DNA of 64,000 nt. Source: Taudactylus pleione (lineage: Eukaryota; Chordata; Amphibia; Anura; Myobatrachidae). The notes beneath the pieces are model-generated. The model did no database searches. It saw only the letters and a list, made by a program, of their open reading frames with translations, and had not been told where the DNA came from. The stretch covers positions 503,001-567,000 of the forward strand of contig JAUIMM010001588.1 of the NCBI GenBank assembly GCA_031769625.1, read 5' to 3'. This document shows positions 21,143 to 32,632 of the stretch, one piece after another. The position numbers and the translations under genes are program-made. How positions within the stretch are numbered: the first letter of the stretch is position 1; every line of letters starts with the position of its first letter.

Positions 21143-22531
21143 GTAAGTACAAGTACGTGCCTCCACATTTTGGGTTTTATTTGCCTCCAAGGCAGATGAT
21201 AAACAAGTTTTCTCTTTAGTTGAGATACTAGAACTACACTTCTTAGGCTTTGATATGTACTAGTGTGAAATAACACAGACTGAAACCATTCACAAAATGA
21301 AAAACGATGTCAATTCAATTATCCCCGAGGCGGGAGAGTTGTCGCTGTTACGGTGTGGAAGCACGTATTTTTACCCTACGGGGCTGCAAACAAAAATCAG
21401 CTGGTGCAGAGTTACTATAGGAACACTTGCACTGCAAGCTGACTCATGGCTAATTGAATCAACCCATAGGTGTTCAATATGTATTCAATCACTTGGGTGC
21501 CATAAACCTATGATCATTTGCAAATAAAATTATGATAAAAGTGAAGCAAGTGCTGGAAATAGAAAATCGCGATGTCTCTAATCACATAGGGCATAGAGCC
21601 TTATTCAGATGTGGACGCTAATGCAATCGCAACTGCGATTTTTGTATGCTGCTGCCATGCGAAAATATGCTAATGCTACAACCACCTGGAAAAATATGGA
21701 GGCGCCCACCTGTGTACTCGCAGATCCGAGCATCTACGTATGCAGCAGTGGTCGTAGATCCTTCAATAATTGACCATCTGAGTAACCCTATGGTCACACA
21801 AAATGACCAATGGAACAGGCACTGGACCATATTTTCTGCGTACGAGATTGCAGATGTAGGTAGATACACGCCCTGAAAAGGTTCACTACATGCCTGTTTT
21901 TGCTGCGTCTCCCTGTAACCTCCCACAAAGCTGCTCCGGTCTATCAATTTTTAGCGAACAAATTCTCACTACAACCGTAGTACCATTTGATCGAAATTAA
22001 ATTGGTGCGCGTGAGCATTGCGTCCACATCTGTTTCAGGCCCATCTATTTAAATAAAATACATTTGAGATTTACACCAAATAAATTAAGAATCAAAGTAG
22101 CAACTATTGCAAACCTGAATGTGGTCTTGTCACAAGTGCATAAAATGTCGGGTCATAATGGTACATTTTGATAATCTAAGGATAATCCCCCTGAATATGG
22201 CCTTTTAATAGTAAAGAAGCTTTATTTCCTTAGCAGGTGGTGGATTGTCTGAACTACTTCCTGAGACCTTTTCATGCTTAGACACTGGTTGGCTGACAGG
22301 TTTCTTTAGTCTAATAGGCTCTTGAATGTTTAGCATGACACACGTCTTCCGGTAATCAATGCCCATAGCTGCTTTCCTCTGCATGTCATATATCATGGCA
22401 GAGTAACCTGATTACCAAGCAACACTCAGTTTTTAGGCACCCGCTGTGAATGCAGTGCTGCGACATCCGCCAGATGATTAGAATTTTTTATGAAAGGTCC
22501 ATTCTAACTTAACAATATTGTGTCATGACAG
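21143..22531 (+). other. PRPF38B intron 2
   Basis: GT-AG intron of 1389 bases. It contains a MITE-like inverted-repeat element at about 21596-22042 and no other recognisable feature. Confidence 0.85.
21596..22042. mobile_element. Small inverted-repeat element in PRPF38B intron 2
   Basis: The ends ttattcagatgtggacgc and gcgtccacatctgtttcag are inverse to one another and enclose about 400 non-coding bases. The gcctnattcag edge resembles the hairpin-rich Harbinger-like MITE at 30885-31411. Confidence 0.6.
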
Positions 22532-22683
22532 GTACGTGGTGTTGGAACAGGAGGTATTGTGTCCACTGCATTCTGTCTGCTCTATAAGCTGTTCACATTG
22601 AAATTGACCAGAAAGCAAGTAATGGGTCTCATCACGCACACAGATTCTCCATACATCAGAGCGCTCGGTTTCATGTACATTAG
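22532..22683 (+). CDS. PRPF38B: PRPF38B coding exon 3
   Basis: A 152-base exon flanked by a catgacag acceptor and a gtaagt donor. It encodes VRGVGTGGIVSTAFCLLYKL followed by the KLTRKQVMGLITH and SPYIRALGFMYIR blocks, the heart of the PRP38 domain. It begins in phase 0, directly continuing exon 2, and ends in phase 2 (splitting an arginine codon). The sequence shows no damage, and the very high conservation argues that the gene is functional. Confidence 0.96.
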
Positions 22684-23471
22684 GTAAGTAATTTTTAAAG
22701 CAGCGTTTAATAAATTTACAACCAGAATGCTTCAAAAGAGACCTCTGTTATCCAGTTCTTATAGCATGTATTTTGTACAGAAGTGATGTAGTCTTGCGCT
22801 GCCCTATGTGTACTTAAAAAAAAAAAAAAAAAAATTCAGTGCTCATGCAGTTGAGATGCAAGCACGCCAGGCTGGGCTTTCCCTGACCTGGTCGCATCCG
22901 ATGCCACCATGTTAGAAACGCCCACCTGCTGGAAGCTAATTTTCTAGCAGCTGCTAAACTCTCCATGCCAAAGCACCTGAAGACCTGCAGTTCTGCCCCC
23001 AGCCTCTTCCAGCAGCTGTCGGCTGCACTGTAGTCAGTATGGCTCCAGATAGTTGTGCCAACCTACCAACACCTTATTGAGTTACTGCTGTCCTTGCTGC
23101 ACATGGTGGTTACTCTGGCTATTAGCTGGTGGTCATAACAATGAGACTTGACTGTAATTTGTTTTTAAGACTATAATGCATGTGATCTTTACAAACAATT
23201 TTTAATGCGTGCTGGTCACTTCTAATGGTTAACTGCAGAGGTAATCACTAGTCATGTGCTTTATAACAAAAAAGGGCAGGTCTCAATGTATTTGTAGAAA
23301 ACACAGGTTCCACACCTTTCTTAAATATTAGACCTGGTGTTAGGTGTGGTTAAGTGGTGCATTTATGCCAACTGGGCAGACAGATTTATAAATGTGGTTT
23401 TGCATTAGCTAGGTGTAATTTTTCTTTACTGTTTATGCATATTACATGAATATTGTCATTTTTGGTTACAG

Positions 23472-23532
23472 ATACACACAGCCTCCTACAGATTTATGGG
23501 ACTGGTATGAAGATTTCCTAGATGACGAAGAG
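23472..23532 (+). CDS. PRPF38B: PRPF38B coding exon 4
   Basis: A 61-base exon between a ggttacag acceptor and a gtatgt donor. After completing the split arginine it encodes YTQPPTDLWDWYEDFLDDEE, the end of a conserved PRP38 helix pair. It leaves in phase 0, matching the next exon at 34685 across an 11.2 kb intron. Confidence 0.95.
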
Positions 23533-24794
23533 GTATGTCAACAAGGGTAATTCACTTTTCATTTGTACAGATTCCAAAACCTTGTATATTGATGCAAAAG
23601 CTAATGTTGGCACAATATGACTTTGGTCTATCTCTGATATTTTTTTACCCACCGCCCCCACAAACAGGTAATTTTAATAGACTTGATTTAGCATTATAAC
23701 TTTTGTACTTCATTAAAGTCATAACCATTTACTTCTAATGTGATAAATTGGAATCCTCACTTAAAATATTTGTTCCCTTGACAATATGTTCTGGAAGGAG
23801 ATCAGTTAATAGAGTGCGTTCATGATAAATGAACATACGTAAATTGCTTTCTACAGGATTTGAGCGTTTTAATTAAAACTGCGTTTTACTAGTTTTGAAG
23901 TGGTAAAGATTTCTAAAAGGGCACAAGGATGAACTGAGTATTGCCTGGAGAGGAGAGTCGGGGCACCAACAAGCCCAGACTCATCTAGCCAAGCCATCAG
24001 TTTCAGTTTGGTGACGGCAGGACATGGGCACCAGTGCATACCCAAATGCTCTATTTTAATCGGTCCAGCTGACACCCCGATGCCTGGACTGTGGCCGGAT
24101 CAAAGGGGGACAGGTAAGCGGCGGGAGCCAGCGGAGGGTCCCCGCCGGACAACACAGTCGTAAGTCCCCAGGCAGGGGGCTCCCTGGGGATTGGCTGCAA
24201 CGTGGGGCCAGGTACTAACCTGCGCTTCCACTACCCCCCCTGGGACAGCAGGCCGCGGCGGTGCGGATGTGGATACGTTCCGGCGTCCTGGGGGTTAATT
24301 GCAGACCAGGAGAGCGCGCCTTCCCTGCACAGCAGCCAGCACCTCTCCCGCTGCACATGGCCTCTCCACAGCGGTCTGTGCCTGTGTGTAGCCGCTCCTC
24401 CCTGGGCCTGCCTCCTCTCTGCTCATTGGCGGCAATCTTCCTGGACTTGGCAAACGCTGCTGGAAGTGGATACAATGGTGGCATCCCGGTTCGGGTCCCC
24501 CTGCATACCTCTCCTCCGGTAGTAAGGTCAGTGTATGCAGCGCTGTTTCCTACCAGACTCTGGGTCTGCGTAGTTGAACTCAGCGCTGATTTACTTTTGC
24601 AGGGTGCAGGGTTTACTTTTGCATTGTATGTGACTATCTGCTAACGCTGCTGCCTGTACTTTCACTGTCAGATATTTTTACTATCCCTATTCTTCTCTGC
24701 TAAAGCCCTGCGGTGCGGTGTTGCAGGGTGTTTATTGCCTCACTATACAAGCATTTGTCTTTTGAGGTGTGTCACATACAGCTCTGTTACACTT

Positions 24795-26215
24795 ATGTCT
24801 GAAAGTGAATGGGATTCTCCTCTTCTGTTAAAATGTACCAAATGTAATGTACCATTTGCGGAGGGTGATGGAACCACTGACTGGTTATGTAGGGCGTGTT
24901 ATCTGTTATCACGCCCGATTTCTGTCACTGCGCCTTTGCAGGAATCACCCTGGGCTTGTTTTGCTAAGGCACTTACAACCCTTGTGGGCCAGCTATCGAC
25001 ACCCCCTGCCCCCTGCATTCCCCCTGGTGGGGTGTTCACAGCAGTCCATGGTGTCGTCGCCCATGCAGGGGTTCCCCAGACAGTTGATGGTACCCCAGGG
25101 TCTGCCACTTTCACCTCCCCAGGTCTCACAAGAGCCTGCGTGAGTTAATTTCTTGTCCACTACAGTGCAACACCTGTCGGACGTTTTACTGGGAGAGTCA
25201 TTTTTGCGGCTGCATAAGCGGCTTTTGGCGTCGCAGACAGCTCAGTTTGATGAAGACGATGTGTCGTCGGATGACGGGGAAATTTTTGACCTTTCTGACC
25301 AGGAGGCCCTCCGTACTAAAGAGACGGAGGCTAAGTCTAAAGTCTATATACCTGGCCTTATACGTGCTGTCCATACGGCTTTGGTTATTGAGGATGACGA
25401 TCACCCTGTGACCAAATCCAAATACGCCTTCTTTAAGGATGTTAAGGGTGATGCCATTGTTTTTCCTCTTTCTGGTCAGCTAGTAGATCATTCAGAGGAG
25501 GCGTGGAAAAATCCAGGTAAACGGTACCAGCCTCAAAAACGTTTGGCTTTTGCATATCCATTTGCGGATAATTATTTCTCTAAGTGGGAATCTCCTCCGC
25601 AAGTGGATACTCATGTGACACGCCTAGTGAGAAGTGCTACTTTGCCCATGCCCTGTATGTCCTCCTTTAAAAGATGCTACAATCGCAAGGTTGACATATG
25701 TCTTAAGTCCATTTATTTTCTTGCTGGAGGTGCGGCCAGACCGGCTATGGCTGTGTGTTGGATGGCCAGAGCCATGGAATGCTGGGCTCATAGTTTAGAG
25801 GTGTCTCTAGACTCTGACTCTTCTGCGGAGCAAGCAGAGTTAGTTGGCAGTCTCAGAGACTCGGCCACTTACATTAATGAGGCAGCCTTGGATATTGGTC
25901 TCCTCACCTCCAGAATCCCCTCTGCAGCGGTAGCCGCTCGTCGCACCTTGTGGTTGCGCTCTTGGAAAGCGGACGCAGATTCCAAAAAGGGCTTAGAATG
26001 CTTGCCTTTTAATGGACAGGTCTTATTTGGCCCGGATTTAGACAAGATAGTGGCCACGCTGGCAGCGGCCAAATCTGCGTGTCTCCCATCGGCTACAGTT
26101 CCATCAGGAGCAGGTACTTCGTCCTTTCGGCCCTACAGAACCCAGGGTAGGTCCAAAGCACAGTCTTTTCCAAGATAGGCCGTCCCCACAAAGGCTACCA
26201 AGCCAAAGAAACAAC
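24795..26215 (+). pseudogene. gag: DIRS-2 gag-like protein, broken
   Basis: Starts MSESEWDSPLLLKCTKCN, parallel to the DIRS-1 gag, with the same CxxC...CxxC pair. A shift near 25000-25150 (with a TGA soon after) separates the first 110 or so codons from a 341-codon open stretch at 25153-26178. That stretch carries the conserved middle block with RPAMAVCWMARAM and ends at TAG 26176-26178. The lysine/proline-rich tail follows out of frame. Confidence 0.82.
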
Positions 26216-28140
26216 CTTGAAGTGCTAGACGCCCTGCCCCTAAGTCGGACGACAAGCCTTCCGCCTGACGGCCCGGGCCTCCCTTCGGGGGATCCCAGAG
26301 TGGGAGGCCGCCTGCTTCGGTTCACCCAGCATTGGTGTCTGACTACCACGGACACTTGTGTACATGAGGTGGTCTCTCGGGGGTATGCCTTCTCCTTCTG
26401 GTGCATGCCTCCCAGCAGGTTTTTCACCACAGGCCTTCCGTCAGATCAGAACAAAGCCCTGTAACTACAGAAAGTGTTGCACTCCAGGCTGGAGTTATAG
26501 TGCCTGTTCTGTTCTCCCAGAGGGGCATGGGTTTCTATTCCAATCTCTTTTTGATGCAGAAACCCAATGGGTCTTACCGTCCAAACCTCAAATCCCTCAA
26601 CAAGTCCTTGAGGGTTCCGCAGTTCTGGATGGAGTACCCTCCATTCCATCATACTAGTGATGGAGCCTGGGGATTTCATGGTGTCATTGGACATCCAGGA
26701 CGCGTACCTGCATGTCCCCATTGTCTTAGCGCAACAGGAATTCCTCGGTTTTGCGGTGCTCGACAAACATTTTCAATTCCAGGCGCTGCCCTTTGGTCTG
26801 GCAACAGCGCCTCGTGTCTTAACCAAATTCATGGCAACTCACCTGCGGATGCAGGGAGTCCACTTGTTGCCTTATCTGGACGATCTTCTGTTGTGTTAGC
26901 AGGGTCTCCAGAAGTCCTCCAGCATCATCTGCAAATGACGGTCTCAGTATTGTAGGATCACGGCTGGTTAATAAACTGGATGAAATCCACCCTGGTTCCC
27001 TCGCAGAGGATTCTCCATCTCTGAGCCTTGTTGGACTCTCAACTACAGAGGATCTTTGTGACAGCGGACAAGATCTCTGCATTACAGACAGATACGCAGT
27101 TGCCTTCAGAACCGCCGAGTGTCCATTCACTTGGCGGTGAGTTTTATTGGGCACCATGGTGTTACTTTTCGACATGGTGGAATATGCCCAGTTTCACTCC
27201 AGACCTCAGCAACAATCCTCTCCAGTTGGAATGGTTTGCCTCAGTGGATAAAGAGGCAGACCATGGTGCTTTCTCCGGAAGTTCGCCTGTCTCTGGCCTG
27301 GTGGTTGCAAACGACACACCTCAACAGGGAACGCCCCTTTTGGGTGGCGAACTGGGTCCTTTTGACGAACTGACGCCGGACTCAGAGGCTGGGGAGCAGT
27401 CACGGGTCCACACTTGTTCCAGGGCAGGTGGACCCCGGCAGAAGCTGCGCTTCCAATAAACATCTTGGAACTTTGCGCGGTATTCAATGCCCTCCAGCAA
27501 GCAAGACAGGTTCTACAAGGAAAACCCGTGCAGGTCTAATCGGACAATGCCACCATGGTGGCTTACATAAACCGCCAAGTCGGGCAGTGCTTGCGGTACC
27601 ACATCCTGACTTGGGCGGAGCGCAATCTCCCTGCCATTTCAGAGGTATTCATCCCAGGAGTCCTCAACTGGGAAGTGGACTTTCTCAGCCGGCAGGACGT
27701 ACATCCAGGAGAATGGTCTCTTCACCAGGAGGTGTTTCAACTCCTGGTGGACAAGTGGAGCCTTCCAGAAATAGACCTCATGGCTTCCCGACACAACAAC
27801 AAACTGCCTGTGTACTGTACGTTTCAAGAACAAGAGACAAGGAGGCATTTCTAGCAGACGCTCTGTCGGTCCGACGGACCTTCCAGTTTGCGTATCTCTT
27901 CCCTCCGTTCTCGCTTCTTCCTCGGGTAATCCAAAAATTCAAACAAGAAGACGGCACGCTTCTGTCGATAGCTCCGTAATGGCCCAGACGTCACTGGTTC
28001 TCGGACCTTCGGGCTCTCTCCGTAGACGCTCCACTGAGGGTGCCTCCTACGTCCGGACCTGTTGTCACAGGCTCCTTGTCTTTTACCCGGACCTGAGTCG
28101 TCTGTCTTTGACGGCGTGGCTGTTGAAACAGCCCTCTTAA
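26216..28140 (+). pseudogene. pol: DIRS-2 polymerase (RT, RNase H, methylase-like), heavily broken
   Basis: Recognisable pieces in several registers: QRGMGFYSNLFLMQKPNGSY, MVSLDIQDAYLHVPIV, LPFGLATAPRV, then LLPYLDDLLLC with the catalytic YLDD box at about 26870-26895 followed at once by a stop. RNase H appears as NWVLLT and VAYINRQ near 27350-27580. The block around VLNWEVDFLSRQDVHPGEWS and LVDKWSLPEIDLMASRHN follows at 27660-27800. The frame ends near the start of the recombinase at 28090-28140. Confidence 0.82.
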
Positions 28141-28279
28141 GGTCCAGATGTCTTCCAGCTCTGTAGTAAACACCATGCTAAGAGCTCTGAAGCCTGCGTC
28201 AGCAAGAATTTACCATCGGGTATGGCATACTTTCTTTGAGTGGTATCGCCCTAGAGGCCGCTCCAATTTTAGGTAGTCC

Positions 28280-28331
28280 GGCCCTGATTCAGAGCGAGCG
28301 CTCTGGTCAGAGCGTCCGGCTCTGAATCAGG
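28280..28331. repeat. 52-base palindromic Harbinger-like MITE end, duplicate of 31357-31408
   Basis: Starts ggccctgattcagag and closes tctgaatcagg, forming an almost perfect hairpin. The whole 52-base stretch is identical to the right end of the MITE at 30885-31411. Here it lies exactly between the broken end of DIRS-2 and the start of the DIRS-5 fragment. Confidence 0.85.
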
Positions 28332-28336
28332 CCCAG

Positions 28337-28735
28337 ACTCTCATTCTTCCCCAGGAGTTACGTCACCCTATTGTGGTGGCTGCAGCGCTCACATCTAGAC
28401 AAGGGACCGCCCCTTTTGGATCCAGTACTGGGTCCTTCTTACCACCAATGCAAGTCTTCAGGGATGGGGGGCAGTAACTTGTCACCTAACCTGTCAGGGC
28501 CATTGGACGCTTCAGGAGAGCCAGCTTTCCATCAACATCCTGGAACTAAGTGCCGGGCACAGCACCTCCTTCAGGGACGTCCGGTGAAGGTACAGTCAGA
28601 CAATGCAATCGCAGTGTTCTACATAAACCACCAGGGCGGCACCCGCAGTCAGGGAGCCATGCAGGAAGTCAGCCAAATTTTTTGTTGGGAGGAGCATCAT
28701 CTTCCAGCACTGCCCACAACCTCAATCTAACCCTA
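28337..28735 (+). mobile_element. DIRS-like fragment (DIRS-5), RNase H region
   Basis: Frames in two registers recover an RNase H domain: WVLLTTNASLQGWGA, LSINILEL, and VQSDNAIAVFYINHQGGT. This overlaps the region already present in DIRS-2, so it must come from a different copy. It stops after a HHLPAL motif where a Penelope-like insertion begins. The 3' end of the same copy resumes at 32633. Confidence 0.75.
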
Positions 28736-29503
28736 GGCAGCTCTTAATCTGCGTCCTCCGGTCATCTGGGTGGGTGGGTGTCTGGGGGCGTCCCAAACGC
28801 ATTTTGCACGTTAGTGACCCCGTGGTTCGTCAGGGACTCTGTACTCAGTCTGTGTTTCAAGGGTTTTTTTTAGAGGAGCTGCTGGTGTTCTTCGCTGGTT
28901 ACTCCTAAAGCTGCTGTTTTTTTGAGCTTCAATTCGGGTTGTCAATCATCAATACTCCATGGGGTTGCTGTTCTATTTCTTTGAGAGTTCACATGTGGAA
29001 TATAAGGCTCTATGTATTATGTATCTTATGGTAATATATAGATAATTAAATGAAAGTTACACATTAGTATTCTAAAGTCTTCAATTTTAATTAGAGTATA
29101 TATGAATAAATAACAATTATATAAATTAAAATATAAATGGTACTGCCTCAATAAAACCTGATGGTGTACAGTGCATTCGGAAAGTATTCACAACGCTTCA
29201 CTTTTTCCACATTTTGTTATGTTACAGCCTTATTACAAAATGGAATAAATTCATTTTTATCCTCAAAATTCTACACACAATACCCCATAATGACAACGTG
29301 TAAAATGTTTTTTGCGATTTTTTTTTTTGTAAATGTAATTAAAAAAAAAACCTAAAATCACATGGACATAAGTATTCACGGCCTTTGCCATGAAGCCCAA
29401 AATTGAGCTCAGGTGCATCCTGTTACCACCGATCATCCTTGAGATGTTCCTACAGCTTAATTGGAGTTCACCTGTGGTAAATTCAGTTGATTGGACATAC
29501 ACC

Positions 29504-29508
<5 letters not shown>

Positions 29509-29572
<64 letters not shown>
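29509..29572. repeat. (TA)n microsatellite inside Tc1 copy C
   Basis: About 62 bases of uninterrupted TA alternation. The sister Tc1 copy B has only tctatataaggtc at this point, so the repeat expanded after or at insertion. Confidence 0.95.
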
Positions 29573-29577
<5 letters not shown>

Positions 29578-29621
29578 ATGGCCCCACACTTGACAGTGCA
29601 TGTCAGAGCACAAACTAAGCA

Positions 29622-30560
29622 TGAAGTCCAAGGAATTGTCTGTAGACCTCAGACAGGATTGTCTCGAGGCACAAATTTGGGGAAGGGTACAGAAAAATAT
29701 CTGCTGCTTTGAAGGTCCCAATGAGGACAGTGGCATCCATCATCCGTAAATGGAAGAAGTTCGGAACTACCAGGACTCTTCCTAAAGTTGGCCGGCCATC
29801 TAAACTGAGTGATTGGGAGAGAAGGGCCTTAGTCAGGCAGGTGACCAAGAACCCGATGGGCACTCTGTCAGAGCTACAGCATTCCTCTGACAACCATCTC
29901 TGCAGCAATCCACCAAGCAGGCCTGTATGGTAGAGTGGACAGACTGAAGCAACTCCTTAGTAAGAAGCACATGGCAGCCCACCTGGAGTTTGCCAAAATG
30001 CACCTGAAGGACTCTCAGACCATGAGACACAAAAGATTGAACTCTTTGGCGTTAATGCCAGGCGTTATGTTTGGAGTAAACATGGCACCGCTCATCACCA
30101 GGCCAATACCATCTCTACAGTGAAGCATGGTGGTGGCAGCATCATGCTGTGGGGATGTTTTTCAGCGGCAGGAACTGGGAGACTAGTCAGGATAGAGTGA
30201 AAGATGAATGCAGCATTGTATAGAGACATTCTGGATGAAAACCTGCTCCAGAGCGCTCTTGACTTCAGACTGGGGCAACTGTTCATCTTTCAGCAGGACA
30301 ACGACCCTAAGCGCACAGCCAAGATATCAAAGGAGTGGCTTCAGGACAACTCTGTGAATGTCCTTGAGTGGCCTAGCCAGAGCCCAGACTTGAATCCAAT
30401 TGAACATCTCTTGAGAGATCTGAAAATGGGTGTGCACTGACTCTTCCCATCCAACCTGATGGATGGAGCTTGAGAGGTGCTGTAAAGAGGAATGGGCGAA
30501 ACTGCCCAAAGATAGGTGTGCCAAGCTTGTGGCATCATATTCAAAAAGACTTGAGGTGCA
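29622..30560 (+). pseudogene. Tc1 transposase, decayed (copy C)
   Basis: Begins at ATG 29622 with MKSKELSVDL, then shifts. The DNA-binding part reappears as VPMRTVASIIRKWKKFGTTR from 29715, then ERRALVRQVTKN. Further on it reads KKHMAAHLEFAKMHLKDS and [20 protein letters not shown]. The [15 protein letters not shown] box (second catalytic Asp; the usual KH is KR here) is followed by [19 protein letters not shown] with the catalytic Glu. Frameshifts and small deletions break the gene. Confidence 0.85.
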
Positions 30561-30884
30561 TCAGCAAAGTATTGAGCAAAGGTCGTGAATAATCATGTAT
30601 ATGTGATTTCTTATTTTATTACATTTGTGAGTGTATATATGTGTATGTATGTATGTATAATTTTCGCAAAAATCGCCAAGAACTTTTACACGTTGTCAGT
30701 AATGGGGTGTTGTGTGTAGAATTTTGAGGACAAAAATGAATTTATTCCATTTTGGAATAAGGCTGTAACATAACAAAATGTGGAAATAGTGAAGCATTGT
30801 GAATACTTTCTGGATGCACTGTATGTGATGTGTGACATGACCATCATATTCATAAATTGAAATCTATATTAGTATATGATTTTA

Positions 30885-31411
30885 GGGCCTGATTCAGACC
30901 CACTCGCGAGCGGCTGTCCGCTCGCAAGTGGGTCGATGGTGTGCACTGCGCATGCGCACGACGGAGGGAGCTCCGTCATGCGCGAGATGCGACGAGCGAA
31001 GGACTTTCGTTGTGTCTGATCAAAGGGGGCGTGCTGTCGATGTTGATTGACAGCACGCCCCCTTTGGTGGGCGTGCCGGGGGCGTGCCTGCCAGACGGAG
31101 GCGTTACCAAGGGAACGCCTACCGTCAGAAGCCGGCCCCACTGACATCACTAGTGATGTCAGTGGGAGTGATTTTGGCTCTGATAGAGCCAAAATCACTC
31201 CTGGCCTTGCGGTTGAGAAACTCAACCGCAGGCTTCTGCTCACACTGGCGATGGTCAAGACCATCGCGACCATCATCCTGCACGCTCGTATAGGATGTGG
31301 GTGGTGACCCACAGCTATACGAGCGTCCAGGAGGACGCTCCATAGTTAAGGAGGTGGGCCCTGATTCAGAGCGAGCGCTCTGGTCAGAGCGTCCGGCTCT
31401 GAATCAGGGCC
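30885..31411. mobile_element. Harbinger-like MITE made of consecutive hairpins
   Basis: Ends gggcctgattcaga and the inverse of ggccctgattcaga are flanked by TTA on both sides (30882-30884 and 31412-31414), matching PIF/Harbinger target duplications. The interior is a row of near-perfect palindromes, including cactcgcgagcgg...ccgctcgcaagtg (about 30901-30930), gggggcgtgctgtc...gacagcacgcccc (31024-31063), tgacatcactagtgatgtca (31142-31161), gtgattttggctc...gagccaaaatcac (31168-31198) and gcggttgagaaactcaaccgc. No coding capacity. Confidence 0.78.
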
Positions 31412-31844
31412 TTAGTTCTTTATCACTCATAATGGTATTCAAGTTGTCTTCCTTATATTTTTTTTTTTTTTCATTTTTAATATCTTCCCATGTCTCTTTG
31501 AGGCAGGACCATTTTTATTTATATAATTTGATTTAATTCATGTATAGTCTAATTAAAATTGAAGACTTTAGAATACTACTTTGTAACTGTCATTTTTCAT
31601 TTATCTCATATATTACCATAAGATACATAATACATAGAGCAATTATATTCTACATGTGAACTCTCAAAGAAATAGAACAGCAACCCCATGGACTATTGAT
31701 GATTGACAACCTGATTTGGAGCTCAAAAAAACAGCAGCTTGAGGAGTAACGATGATTGACTGTCTGATTAAGCATTTTAAACAGCAAAGAACACCCGCAG
31801 CTCCTCTATAAATACCCTTGAAACACAGACTAAGTACAGAGTCC

Positions 31845-31877
31845 CTGATGAAGCACGTACGTCACTAATGTACGAAA
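31845..31877 (+). ncRNA. Hammerhead ribozyme core in PLE-a
   Basis: The conserved ctgatga box (31845-31851) and gaaa box (31874-31877) are separated by a segment able to form stem II (cgtac at 31856-31860 with gtacg at 31870-31874). Stems I and III are imperfect as read, so activity is uncertain. The inverted copy in the left arm has lost the G of GAAA. Confidence 0.6.
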
Positions 31878-32632
31878 CACGTTTGGTACGCCTCCAGACA
31901 TCCACCCACCCAGATGACCGGAGGACGCAGATGAAGAACACAGTTTCCGATCACTGTGTAAAGTACGGACGGTGCAGGAAGACAAGGACACCGCGCTGAG
32001 AAGAGCTCATAAGCGATGAGGACCAGGAGAGCTCTTCAGCTGCCTGCCTGTATACTCACCACATCGGACTAACACAGCCGCTGACTTACCAGTAAGATGG
32101 CACCAAACATTACTAAATGCGGAGTCCTGGACATACGGGAGGGTTTTAACCTAATCCATTTCAGCTAAACTACCAGGATAAAACCAAAATTAGATACAAC
32201 TGCTAAGACCCTGCTACATTTCAACTAGAAACTGGATACCATGTTACATTCTCAGGATAACTACTAAATACCAGAGTCACGGTCTTACAGGAGTAAATGT
32301 CTGCTTTAAAAGAAACTATTTTATCTGCAACAGCTGCTACGGACATTATTGATTCTTATCATTCATTATATGTATTATTTATATATTTTTACAAGGTCTT
32401 AATTGATTTTGATCATGATATTCGTTTTTACAAGGTCTTAATTTCAGGTCTTTATATTTTTTTTACATTAATTCATTGTCATTTTTTATTGATCTCCACC
32501 TTTTATTCATCCCCCTTGTGTATCAGTTGTAAATAAATATAATATATATACATACATACTGTGGTTCCTATATCCGTTCTTGTACAATTAGGTGAGCGCC
32601 AAATAGGCTGACACTTATTTTCATTACTAAAC

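Larger units (their letters stand above)
23905..28276 (+). mobile_element. DIRS-like retrotransposon (DIRS-2), 3'-truncated and decayed
   Basis: Leader, gag-like and polymerase regions follow DIRS-1 closely, with similar GC-rich 5' leader blocks near 24066-24300. The left terminal repeat (about 23905-24065) instead resembles that of DIRS-3 and DIRS-5 (tggagaggagagtc...caagcccag). The copy stops inside the recombinase N-terminus at about 28265, at a short palindrome, and no matching right end of its own family was found. Many stops and shifts affect every frame. Confidence 0.85.
29169..30821 (+). mobile_element. Tc1-type transposon (copy C)
   Basis: Starts cagtgcattcggaaagtatt and ends with its inverse (aatactttctggatgcactg), with TA on both sides. 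It is the same family as copy B. A long (TA)n run at about 29509-29572 expanded inside its leader. Confidence 0.92.
28736..32632. mobile_element. Penelope-like non-autonomous insertion with inverted arms (PLE-a)
   Basis: About 370-390 bases at 28749-29110 are the reverse complement of 31537-31930. The right arm is longer and runs on to 32632 through AT-rich sequence. It holds a hammerhead ribozyme core (31845-31877). The left arm holds the mutated counterpart. Between the arms lie a Tc1 element (29169-30821) and a MITE (30885-31411). The insertion splits DIRS-5. An inverted partial terminal copy at one end plus a hammerhead is typical of Penelope-like elements, but no reverse transcriptase is visible, so the class is inferred. 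Confidence 0.6.

Noticed and set aside
28802..28833. A second active hammerhead in the left arm of PLE-a
   Set aside because: The ctgacga box is present, but the partner gaaa box has lost its G, so activity is not expected.
29390..29736. Frames rich in Ile-Tyr repeats
   Set aside because: Translations of the TA microsatellite inside Tc1 copy C. The same applies at 9556-9849, 49475-49660, 57746-58086 and 61406-61657.
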